64,000 nt of DNA from Caenorhabditis elegans (Eukaryota; Nematoda; Chromadorea; Rhabditida; Rhabditidae): the NCBI RefSeq assembly GCF_000002985.6, contig NC_003280.10:8552501-8616500 (forward strand), read 5' to 3'. Each line of letters opens with the position of its first letter. Within the stretch, counting starts at the first letter, position 1. Shown here in pieces: positions 11,483 to 20,854 of this stretch. The translations under genes and the position numbers were made by a program. A model generated the notes under the pieces. That model saw only the letters and a program-made list of their open reading frames with translations. It did not search any database and was not told the origin of the DNA.

Positions 11483-13607
11483 CTACAATTCTGAAATAGT
11501 TCGATCTTTTTCGTTTTCTTTTTGCTCTTCTGTAAAGAAATGACGTTTTCTTCGTTTTGCTGGTAACTCCATCGCGGCTACTTGTAGAGGCCATCCACCA
11601 CCGATGACACCAGCTTGAACAGAAGCTCCTGTTACGACGGCAAGTTCTGGGTCGACACCGTAATTGGCAGACTTTCTGAAAAAGTTAATCTAATTGTTAT
11701 CCAGATGCGAAATTTTCACTCAAGACTACGGTGCATGGTCTCGACACGAAACATTTTTGCTGAATTCAAAAAGGTGTGCGCTTTAAAGGGGTACTGTAGC
11801 TTCAAAATTTCGTTGCAGCGGAATTTTCATTATTTTTTTTCTAGTTTTTCAATGAAAATAAATTAATTTATTAACAAAAACAAATAAATTTTCACCAAAC
11901 GAAAAAAATCTGCAAAAATGTATATATTAAAATTCTGCAGCAACGAGATTTTGAAATAACAGTACTCCCTAAAGGCGCATACCTTTCTGGATTTAACAAA
12001 GATTTGTCGTGTCGAGACCAGGTGCTGTACTTTTGGTGTAAAACTCAGACAATTTTCGTCCGGGTAATTAATAAGATGTTTTCAAAGTTAATCAAAATAA
12101 GGACTCACTTGAAAAATCTGCCCACAATTTTTCTGACGGCAGGAACTTGTGTTGAACCGCCAACGAGTACAATTTCGTCCACATCAGCAGTATCCAAACT
12201 GAAAATAAATGGTTTAGTTTTTAAATTTTGTAATTTTTCTATACTAAAAGTTTTTATTTTAAATCCTCACTGAAAACTAACTTTGCATCAGCTAAAGCTG
12301 CCGTAATTGGAAGTTCAATTGCCTTGAGTAAATCGCCATTCAAAGTTTCAAATTCGTCACGTGTTAATTCATAATTCCACTTTCCGACTGTTTTGAGATT
12401 AAGTGAAATTGTTGTGGATGGAACATTCGTCAGCCTGATTTTTCCTTTTTCAACTTCCATTCGAATTTGTTGAATATCCTCTTTGTTATCAATTGTTTTC
12501 CCGAATTTCTCGGCGATTTTTGAAATCAAATGCTTTTGAACACGATCATTGAAATCTTGGCCTCCCAAACGATTATTTCCAGCCATTGCTTGAGTTACAA
12601 AAACTCCTCCTTGAAGCCACAATACGGAGACATCAAGAGTACCACCACCTAGAAAGATAATTCAAATTAATTTAATAATAGTAATTAAATACCCAAATCA
12701 ACAACGACAACATTTTCAACTCCTTGTTTTTTGTGCAATCCGTATGCCAACGCGGCCGCTGTCGGCTCGGAAATTACTCTCCGAACTTCCATTTCTGCGA
12801 TTTCAGCAGCTTTGGCTGTGAAATTTCGTTGTTTCTCATTGAATTCAGCTGGACATGAGATAACTACTTGTCCAAGAGTTACGCCCAAATGTTTAGCAGC
12901 TGCAGATTTCAAGTATCCAATTATGAGTGATCCGATTTCTTCAGGATATACGTTCTTGGTGCCCGAATCGAGAGGAATTTCGAAAAATGCTTTTCCTTCA
13001 GAATCCAAATTTATTTTAAATGGATATCGTTTTTGATCAGACTGAAAACATATTTTTTGAGTTGCATTATTTGTTACAGAATAGGAGCATACCAAAAAGT
13101 CCTTATTATTTTTTTCAAAATTTCGTCCAATAAATCGTTTTGCATCATAAATCGTGCGTTTTGGATTGTGTTCTTGTTGTTCCGTGGCTCTAGTTCCTAT
13201 TAATACGGTACCATTTGGTCTGGAAACTTTTCTTTTTGTTTTAATTATTAATACTAAATCATTAAAACTTACAAGAAAGCAACGACACTCGGTACTGATT
13301 TCTTGCCTAGGTCATCAGGTAAAATGATCGTTTCACCAGTTACAGCATGGTAGATACCTGCAACATTTTAAATTTTTTTAAATCGATTTTTTTTTCCAAA
13401 AATCTCACCTATTGACGAATAAGTTGTACCTAAATCAATTCCTGCTATTTTTGGAGGTGGTGGAGGTAATCCATACTTTTGTCCTAACCATCCAGCTAAC
13501 AGTAAGATGAATATTCCTCCAGCTGCAATAAAATAACTTTTCTTTGACAATTTAATACGAATCATTCTTTGAAAATTACCTAGCAATGATCCCGTTGCGC
13601 CTGCCAT
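11483..13607 (-). CDS. stc-1: STCH/HSPA13-type Hsp70 ATPase-domain protein
   Basis: Exons 13607-13580, 13522-13409, 13357-13273, 13219-13093, 13041-12693, 12648-12282, 12198-12109 and 11675-11483 give 450 aa. An N-terminal hydrophobic anchor (about 9-26) precedes the Hsp70 ATPase fold: IAGIDLGTTY (phosphate 1), VVVVDLGGGTLDVS (phosphate 2), ISEPTAAALAYG and DEIVLVGGSTQVP (adenosine loop). The peptide-binding lid domain is absent, as in mammalian STCH, a truncated Hsp70 of the ER/microsomes. The basic C-terminus (AKRRKRHFF...) ends SEL rather than KDEL. The first intron (57 nt) is in frame and stop-free, so retention would insert 19 residues before the anchor (469 aa). The spliced form matches the human N-terminus better. 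A short upstream ORF overlaps the start, and a UPR-like motif lies upstream. Confidence 0.92.
11736..12020. repeat. inverted-repeat (MITE-like) element in the last stc-1 intron
   Basis: The ends TGGTCTCGACACGA and TCGTGTCGAGACCA are exact reverse complements, and the arms stay similar for about 90-100 nt each way. They share blocks such as GGT(G/A)TGCGC(T/C)TT, GTACTGT and TTCAAAAT(T/C)TCGTTGC. About 285 bp, wholly within the intron 11676-12108. Pieces with the same blocks recur at 21107-21180, 22660-22720, 30815-31031 and 49990-50050. No ORF, so non-autonomous. Confidence 0.8.
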
Positions 13608-13714
13608 CGCCTTCTTCTGTCCATATAGTATTTAACCCCCTGAAAAATAAAATTTTAAAGAAAATTTCGCAATGAAAACAAGAATTGATTTTATATTTGA
13701 CGAATTTCAGGCGC

Positions 13715-13722
13715 TGACGTGT
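13715..13722. promoter_or_regulatory. TGACGTGT, possible XBP-1/ATF-6 type UPR element
   Basis: The octamer fits the XBP-1/ATF6 core TGACGTG(G/T). It lies about 110 bp upstream of the stc-1 start codon, outside any ORF. stc-1 encodes a presumed ER Hsp70 relative, a plausible unfolded-protein-response target. An 8-mer alone is weak evidence. Confidence 0.35.
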
Positions 13723-14110
13723 GCTAAAAATTTGGTTCGGAAAAAATGTGGCAAGTGCGCCCCCTCGCACTAACCAAATAGGAGGGTGTTCAAATGAGGA
13801 AAAGTGATTTGGAATACGAAGGAGAAACCGTGAACTTGGATTTTCTCCAAACAAAATCTGATTTTTCGAATAAAATTACATTCAAGACGAAACAAAGTGA
13901 ACTTTTGTTATGAGTTTTCAGTTATTGCTCTGTTTGGTATCAATGTATCTGTTGCTGGGTACCGTATACCAAGCTAGTCGTAACACCAAGATATGAGATC
14001 GAAAAGTATTCAAATACAATTGCAAAGTTGTTTTATTGAAAGTAATTAGGTAGAAAATTTATTGCCAAAAAGAAAAATATTTACAAACAAAAAATACAAA
14101 TCAAGAATTA

Positions 14111-14356
14111 CTATTGCAACGATAAGTCAGTCTTCCGCCCCTTGTACGAATTATCCAGGCTTTGAACTTGAACAGTTTTAAATTTGTCTCTTTTCGTTTC
14201 AGCCGAGTATTCATCTCTCTTCAAAAAATCCTGAAGTGTTTCATAATCTTTACGGGAAGATGTTGACGTGGCAGTTGCACTTCTGCTTCTTCCGACATTG
14301 ACATACTCTCCTTCGACAACCTCATCTGGAGTCATATCGAGCTTCTTGGTGGACAT
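14111..14356 (-). CDS. small conserved-looking hypothet­ical protein, 81 aa
   Basis: Single exon. The ATG at 14356 follows a TTTTCAG acceptor by one base (AG|A ATG), the classic layout of a trans-spliced worm mRNA, which is why I accept this short ORF. The protein is hydrophilic. It starts MSTKKLDMTPDEVVEGEY, then has an Arg/Ser/Thr stretch and a charged segment DYETLQDFLKRDEYSAE, and ends GRKTDLSLQ. No signal peptide, membrane segment or known domain is seen. It lies on the same strand as stc-1, about 470 bp upstream of that gene's acceptor, too far for a typical operon pair. Function unknown. Confidence 0.7.
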   Translation of the reverse strand: MSTKKLDMTPDEVVEGEYVNVGRSRSATATSTSSRKDYETLQDFLKRDEYSAETKRDKFKTVQVQSLDNSYKGRKTDLSLQ

Positions 14357-15577
14357 TCTGAAAATTAACAGATATTTGGAAAAATGCTAAAAGACCAGAG
14401 GAAATGTAGGGAAAGGAAAATGGTAAATTTATGAAACTGAAAAAAACTGTCATCTGATAGTCCTAACTGTCCATTTTATAGACAACAAATTATATCACTA
14501 ACTGATTGATAAATGACTGTACTAAAGCATCAAGGAGCACATAGAGCTAAGAGACACAGACATTATAATCTTTATATGTGGGTGTTTTCTTTGTTACTAA
14601 TATCACAAAATGGGCAGAAATAGTTGATAAGCACATGATTATGTGTGTCACTTTCGGAAAAAAAAGTTATGTCTCAAGAATGTTGAAATGGTCAAGAGAA
14701 CTGTTTATGAGAACTAGCTCCATTTCTTGTTGAGATTCATAAACATAAAGATTTGAAATTTTTCCAATGAAGTTGGAGTGTATAATAATTAGCATATTTC
14801 AAAATTTTTTTTTGTTATCACCCGGTTGCGATCTTTTAAATTAATGTTTACTTACTAATTAATAGGGTACCCGCTCTCGTCACTAACCAGGTGTGTTTCA
14901 AAAAATCTGTGAGAAAACAAGTGTTTTCTCGCAGATTTTATTAAAATGTACAATAACCCACTCTTCTTTGTTTTGATATAAATAGCCAAAAGTAGGTTGA
15001 ATGCACACACTTTTTCAGAGAAGGTTCCATTTGAAAATTATTAGTTCGGGGTGAGAACCATATTTTGCCGTAAATAGAAAAAAAATGTTGCAACTGGGCA
15101 CTGTGAGAAATTTCCAATACTTATGGTAACACATACATTTAAAAAATCTAGTCTCCGAATAAATATTCCATCAGACTGAGGATTTCACTCAATTAAACAC
15201 GCTAATTTAAACCCAAAAGAAAATAATTTTAGGATTTTACAAAATTTTGGTAAAATGCCAAAATTACCAACAATGTGAGATTTTAAAGCAGTTTTGAGCA
15301 TTGATGCATGGTCGAACCTCTAGAATGTTCAAAAATAAAACACACGTTTGAAAAATGTTATGCCCCAAACAATTTGCCTGTAAAATTGAAAAATGCTGAA
15401 AAAATGCTGAAAAATTTTTACTATTATACTTGGTTATTTTAGCTGTATAAGAATGGTTTTTAGCACTATTTCTGAATTTTGTAGGAAACACTAAAATTCG
15501 CGGATCAACTCATTCGTAGCCATAATCAAAATTTGAAATATAAGATTTTATTTGAAATTAAATCAAAATAAAATAAT
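14357..15577. other. spacer between col-38 and the small gene; holds a hairpin
   Basis: No credible coding exon on either strand. It should contain the promoter of the 81-aa gene and the 3' end of col-38. A near-perfect 18-bp hairpin lies at 14902-14939. The rest is AT-rich without recognised motifs. Confidence 0.6.
14902..14939. repeat. 18-bp stem, 2-nt loop hairpin (one mismatch)
   Basis: AAAATCTGTGAGAAAACA (14902-14919), AG, then TGTTTTCTCGCAGATTTT (14922-14939). The arms pair at 17 of 18 positions; the T/C difference allows a G-U pair if transcribed. No flanking terminal repeats or ORF. Confidence 0.9.
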
Positions 15578-16569
15578 TTAGTGCTTCTTGGCTCTAGCTG
15601 GGCATGGGCAATAGTTAGCATCTGGTCCAATAGATCCATCCTTTCCTGGCAATCCTGGTTGTCCATTATCAGCATCACGTCCTGGTTGTCCATCTGGTCC
15701 CTGTGGTCCTTGTGGTCCTTGCTCTCCATCAACTCCAGAATCTCCGTTCTTTCCTGGTTCTCCTTGAGATCCTGGCCATCCTGGAGTTCCTGGTTGTCCT
15801 GGAAGTCCTGGTCCTCCAATAGTTCCATCTTGTCCAGTTGGTCCTTCAGATCCTTCAGTTCCTGGCTCTCCTTGTGGTCCTTGTTCTCCAGTGATTCCGG
15901 CCTCTCCTGGAGCTCCATCTTCTCCACATTGTCCTGCAGATCCAGATGCTCCTGGGAATCCTGGCTCTCCAATATCTCCGTCTGGTCCAGTTTCTCCTGG
16001 TGGTCCTTGTGGGCATTGAATGCATCCTCCTGGAAGATGATGGGTAACAGCCAGAGATACTCCAGAAGCTCCATCACGTCCCTTATCTCCAGATGGTCCT
16101 TGATCTCCACGTCCTCCTGGAAGTCCTGGTGGTCCTGGTGGTCCTGGTGGGCATCCTTGAGAGTTGGCATCACAATTACATTGAGATGGATAAGCAGAAC
16201 GCTTGTTACGGAAAACGCTGGCGAAAGCGGCACTGCGGGATTCAGAATCAAGAGATGGCTTGGTGAATCCAATCATACGATTCCATGCATCATCAGACAT
16301 CACCTGAAAACAGTTTTTTATAGGCATATCCAGTTGAATCCTTTCGGAGTCCAAGTTGACTATAACTCATAGATTTATAAAAAACTAATACTTTAAATAT
16401 AAATACTAACAGGTTTATCATAATTACCAACCTTCATGTCATGGACTCCAGTTACAATTTCTTCTCTCATCGTGTCAATATCGACAACAATGGAATGCAT
16501 GGCGACAAGGGCGCCAAAAACGGCAACCAGCGAAATAGAAGCACAAACGGGAACCAAATATTTTGACAT
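15578..16569 (-). CDS. col-38: cuticle collagen
   Basis: Exons 16569-16432 and 16303-15578 give 287 aa. Order: an N-terminal hydrophobic segment (about 5-28) in the nematode cuticle collagen N-domain, then a Lys/Arg site RNKR before SAYP (subtilisin/BLI-4 type cleavage). A Cys-containing non-collagenous block (QCNCDANSQGC) follows, then Gly-X-Y repeats interrupted near GVSLAVTHHLPGGCIQC and at GQCGEDG, and finally a Cys-containing tail ending CPCPARAKKH. Such collagens are secreted by hypodermis, disulfide-linked and crosslinked into cuticle. The single early intron and about 290 residues are typical of the family. The symbol rests on neighbourhood (between stc-1 and rpl-5), since worm collagens are hard to tell apart by sequence. 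Confidence 0.9.
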
Positions 16570-17432
16570 TTTTAGACGATGTCTGAGTGTTCCATCAGGA
16601 AACGATTCATTTTAATAGTGAAGACGTTCGTGGTGAGATATAATGTGAACTTGAGAGAGATGCGTGACGGTACTGGAAGCGAATCCACTTTTTTCGACAG
16701 CGCGAAGAATCGAATAAAAAGTTAGGACCGTATGGGAAATTGTTTCTAAGTTTTTGGTGCAAAAAACCATTAGTGATAAGGAAAACCTGCTTTTCCGTCC
16801 ATTTTTCATTGCCGGATAATCTTCTTGAGTGTTTTTTTTTCTGATTTGCATTAAAATTGGTTTTTTAATATCTCAATTCATATACGATTTGTTTTCTGTC
16901 TGTTTCCCTACTAAAAACTTATATTTTGAAGTTAATTCACAACGTTTTCTCGTTTGGAAGCGATGCCTACCGTACCCTTGCTGTTTGAATTCCCGCGCCT
17001 GCGCATCAAACTTTATGTGTGCAGTGGCGGTGTACGCACACCATCAACTCGCGTCTGATTGCGGACTTGAAGCAAATTTGTGTTGTCCTAAAAATTTTCT
17101 ATTCTTTTTTTGATTTTTCAGTGCTTTTCACGATTTTTTTAAAATAAAATTAAACAAAAAATAAGATTACACTGATTTATCGATTTTTAAAGTCACTGTC
17201 TACACTTTTTCGATTTTTTCGAATATTTATCGTTTTCTTTGCTTGAAATTCCGCCATCTTTGAGAGTTTCATTGTTCACTCGTAATATTATTTTTGTTAG
17301 TCATTTTTTGCTAATGGCGAACGCTAGAACTTCCCGTTTCCTTCGAAAATAAGCTTGGTTTCTTCCCGATAATCGTTTCGTTTCTCTCTTTCTATACAGG
17401 ATAGTTTTAAAAATATAATATTGCAGAAGAAC
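16570..17432. promoter_or_regulatory. divergent promoter region of col-38 and rpl-5
   Basis: No coding signal. The col-38 ATG is preceded closely by an AT-rich TATA-like stretch read on the minus strand near 16629. The rpl-5 side ends in TTGCAG (17421-17426) seven bases before the ATG, a cis or SL1 trans-splice acceptor. Long T-runs around 17140-17260 are typical of worm ribosomal protein promoters. No specific factor site is claimed. Confidence 0.5.
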
Positions 17433-18459
17433 ATGGGTCTCGTCAAGGTCATTAAAAACAAGGCCTACTTCAAGCGCTACCAGGTCAAGCTGAGACGTAG
17501 ACGTGAGGGAAAGACTGACTACTATGCCAGAAAGCGTCTTACCGTCCAGGACAAGAACAAGTACAACACCCCAAAGTACCGTTTGATCGTCCGCATCACA
17601 AACAAGGATGTTGTCGCTCAGGTAAGGTTTTCATTAATTTCAAATGTAGAATATATTAATTTAAGTGTTTCAGCTCGCTTACTCCAAGATCGAAGGAGAC
17701 GTCGTTGTCGCTTCGGCTTACTCCCACGAACTTCCACGTTACGGACTCAAGGTCGGACTTACCAACTACGCCGCTGCTTACGCCACCGGACTTCTTCTTG
17801 CCCGTCGTCACTTGAAGACCATCGGACTTGACTCCACCTACAAGGGCCACGAAGAGGTATTTTGTATTTCTATTTGATCTTACTTTAAATTCATACTTTA
17901 GCTTACTGGAGAAGACTACAATGTAGAAGAGGAGGGAGACCGCGCTCCATTCAAGGCTGTCCTCGACATCGGACTTGCTCGCACCACCACCGGATCCAAG
18001 ATCTTCGCTGTGATGAAGGGAGTTGCTGATGGAGGCATCAACGTTCCCCACAGTGAGAGCAGATTCTTCGGATTCGATCAAGAGTCGAAGGAGTACAATG
18101 CTGAGGCCCACCGCGACCGCATTCTCGGAAAGCATGTTGCTGACTACATGACCTACTTGAAGGAAGAGGATGAGGATCGTTACAAGCGCCAATTCTCCAA
18201 GTTCCTTGCCGCTGGATTGAACGCCGATAACCTTGTTGCCGTAAGTTGAATTATTCCTATTTTTGTAACCAATGTTTAAAATATTCAGACTTATCAAAAG
18301 GTCCACTCCGCCATCCGTGCTGATGCCTCTCCAGCCGCAAAGAAGGCTGCCAAGCCATCCAAGAGACACACCGCCAAGAGGCTCACATATGACGAGAGAA
18401 AGCAACGTGTTGCCGACAAGAAGGCCCTTCTTCTCCAACTCAAGGAGCAACAGGAGTAA
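17433..18459 (+). CDS. rpl-5: 60S ribosomal protein L5 (uL18)
   Basis: Exons 17433-17621, 17674-17856, 17902-18240 and 18289-18459 give 293 aa, matching eukaryotic L5. It starts [19 protein letters not shown] and contains [39 protein letters not shown] and a basic Lys/Arg-rich tail ending LKEQQE. L5 binds 5S rRNA with L11 and is loaded into the 60S central protuberance. Codon use is extremely biased (ATC, AAG, GGA, CTC/CTT), marking high expression. All introns are about 45-52 nt. bcs-1 begins 136 nt downstream on the same strand, so rpl-5 is probably the first gene of an operon. Confidence 0.97.
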
Positions 18460-18595
18460 CTCTCTTTTTGTTATTTCGTTTTCAAATGAATGTATTTGTT
18501 GACAGTCTCGAGTTTTGTTACAATTTGTTCGAGTACGATAAAATTATACATTGGATTTCTTGATTTTTGAAGTCTAAATTTCAGTTAAAGTTAAG
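18460..18595 (+). promoter_or_regulatory. operon junction rpl-5 to bcs-1, SL2-type acceptor
   Basis: Only 136 nt separate the rpl-5 stop from the bcs-1 ATG. An AATGAA poly(A)-like signal occurs near 18484, and an AAATTTCAG acceptor ends at 18584. This spacing of roughly 100 nt between 3' end formation and acceptor is that of Caenorhabditis operons with SL2 trans-splicing. Confidence 0.7.
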
Positions 18596-20319
18596 ATGTC
18601 GGAAAATCCTGTCGTTTCCGATAAAAAACCAGGCCCATCAAAAGACTCTTCCTTTTTCTCCGATTTGTATGACAATTTGAATCAAAACCCGTATTTTAAT
18701 GCGGGAGCTGGTCTAGCGGGAATAGGAATAGCAATGAGCTTTCTGCGGAGGACAGCTCAAATCAGCAACACGTATTTTCGTAGGCGTTTTATGATCAATC
18801 TTCAAATTAATAACGAAGACGCGTAAGTTATTTACAGAAATCCATCAGAAAATATAATGATTTTAGAGCGTATCCATGGCTTCTCGATTTCATTAATAAT
18901 CGAAGTGCTACCCAAACACGGAATTTATCAGCGAATACAGTTGTTCATCAAGCTGAAAGTGGCAAAACTGAATTATCAATATCATTCCTACCTGGCCATG
19001 GAACTCATTTTTTCGTCCATGATTATCGATGGATCAAAGTCGAAAGGCAGCGTGAAAAGCAAGTTATCCAGCGAGACGGAATTCGTACACCATTTGAAAC
19101 TGTCACATTGACTACGTTAGGCTCAGATGTGAAGTTTTTCAAACGGATGCTCGAACAATCTGCAAAAGAAGCCATTGATAACGCTGAAACGGGTCTTGTC
19201 ATCTATCAAGCTGTTGGTCCACAATGGATTCGATTTGGTGTTCCGAGGAAAAAGAGAGACATTGAATCAGTTATTCTTGATGGGAGAATCTGTGAAGAGC
19301 TGGTTGAAGATTTCCAAGAATTTATTAGTTCGGCGACATGGTATGCGGATCGAGGAGTACCTTATCGTAGAGGATATTTGTTTTATGGACCACCTGGAAC
19401 TGGAAAAAGTAGTTTTATTTCCGCATTAGCGAGTCATTTTGGATACAGTGTGTGTTTATTGTCTCTAAGTGAAAGGACACTTGATGATGACAGGTTAGTA
19501 ATATTTTTAAAAACAACTTAGTTCTTTTTTGGAGAATAATAACAAAAATTTAGAGAATAAAAACAATTTTGTAGTTAAATAGATATATTTGGTGATACGG
19601 TTGATATTTTAATAATTTAAATCAAAATACCCACAGATGGTACTCTAAATTTTTAGTAAATAGTTTGTGAAAATACAGTCTTTTCAATGTGATCTTATTT
19701 CAGACTGAACCATCTATTGAATACAGCACCACCAAATAGTGTTGTGATCCTGGAGGACATTGACGCAGCATTCGTCAGTCGAGAAGATCCCATGTCCAAT
19801 CATCCTGCATATCAAGGTCTATCCAGAGTCACTTTTTCTGGTCTTCTAAACGCATTAGATGGTGTCGCTTGTGCTGAAGAGCGACTCACATTTATGACAA
19901 CAAACTATGTAGAACGACTAGATCCTGCATTGATTCGTCCTGGACGCGTAGATAGGAAACAATATTTCGGAAATGCTACGGATGGAATGTTGAGCAAGGT
20001 TTGTAAAGTTACCATGTTACTAATCTGTACAACTGGCTTTAAAAGTTATTAAAAGTTCAACTCGGTTCTGTTCAATCAGACATTCATTTTCAAAATAATG
20101 CAAAATGTTAAATTTTAAAAAAGATTTTTGTAATTCCAGATGTTTTCACGATTCTACCGACAACCTTCCGATTCTGTCCTTGCTGATGAATTCGTGAAGA
20201 GAGTATCCGAACACAAAACTGAACTGTCGCCAGCAATGATTCAAGGACATTTTCTGATGTACAAGCAGGATCCTCGAGCGGCTCTCGACAACATAAAGAA
20301 CATGTTCAAAACAGTATAG
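18596..20319 (+). CDS. bcs-1: mitochondrial AAA chaperone BCS1 (complex III assembly)
   Basis: Exons 18596-18822, 18867-19493, 19704-19998 and 20140-20319 give 442 aa (human BCS1L is 419). The N-terminus has a single membrane segment ([20 protein letters not shown]) followed by the BCS1 N-domain. The AAA ATPase follows: Walker [11 protein letters not shown], Walker [12 protein letters not shown], the LLNALDGV sensor region and [11 protein letters not shown] arginine-finger area. BCS1 translocates folded Rieske protein across the inner mitochondrial membrane during complex III assembly. All key residues are present. It follows rpl-5 closely and is probably co-transcribed, giving constitutive expression. 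Confidence 0.95.
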
Positions 20320-20854
20320 GAGTTCACTATAGTTTTATTAACACGATTTTTTTTGTTCTAGTCTTAGGAGATTTTTTTTGAATATAAATTAGTTGTTTTG
20401 TCTCGCAAAGCCTATCGATCTGAAAAGCCCATCGTTCGAGGGCTCAGCGCCAACCTAAATTAGGCATAACGAGGCGTGCGCGTGTACTGCTTAAGAGTGT
20501 TTGTTGCACATAGAGAAGAAGGGTGAAAAAGCGGAATAGAAAAAGAAGCAGAAAAAAGAGGAAAAGGACGGCTTCTTCATGAAGACGAAGCAAAATAGAC
20601 GGCGCCACCCGTGAGCTGGCGAGCACCGAGGTCTTTTTCTTTCGTTTTTCATGCTTTTTTGTTGTCTAGATCATAAGAAATTGTGTCAGCCAATTTTCCA
20701 GAACTCCTAGAACCTTTTATTAGCGTTCAGAATTAGAATTCGGTAAAATCAAAAAGAGATACCGTATCCTTTCAAAGGTACATCCTTCTCAGGATTTGTG
20801 CGTCTCGATACGAACTCGCCGTTTTCCAACTTTTTTAAAATTTCGCATTCAGGA
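20320..20854. promoter_or_regulatory. spacer and promoter of the TMEM59-like gene
   Basis: Contains the bcs-1 3'UTR (AT-rich to about 20400) and then a G+C-richer block at 20400-20640 (for example GAGGCGTGCGCGTG), which probably is the next promoter. An acceptor CATTCAG ends two bases before the ATG at 20855. No tRNA or other gene was found, although I checked the GC-rich block for a tRNA fold. Confidence 0.5.

Noticed and set aside
15581-16372. Plus-strand 263-codon ORF opposite col-38
   Set aside because: It is the mirror of Gly-X-Y coding DNA (GGN/CCN repeats read backwards give long Trp/Ser-rich open frames). There are no splice signals or plausible composition; a shadow of the collagen.
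17656-18450. Minus-strand 264-codon ORF opposite rpl-5
   Set aside because: It crosses the rpl-5 introns and is the antisense of a gene with extreme codon bias, which suppresses stops on the other strand.
20400-20640. GC-rich block resembling a possible tRNA gene
   Set aside because: A TTCGAGGGC-like string suggested a T-arm, but no matching acceptor stem, D-arm or anticodon arm can be drawn. Promoter DNA is a better explanation.
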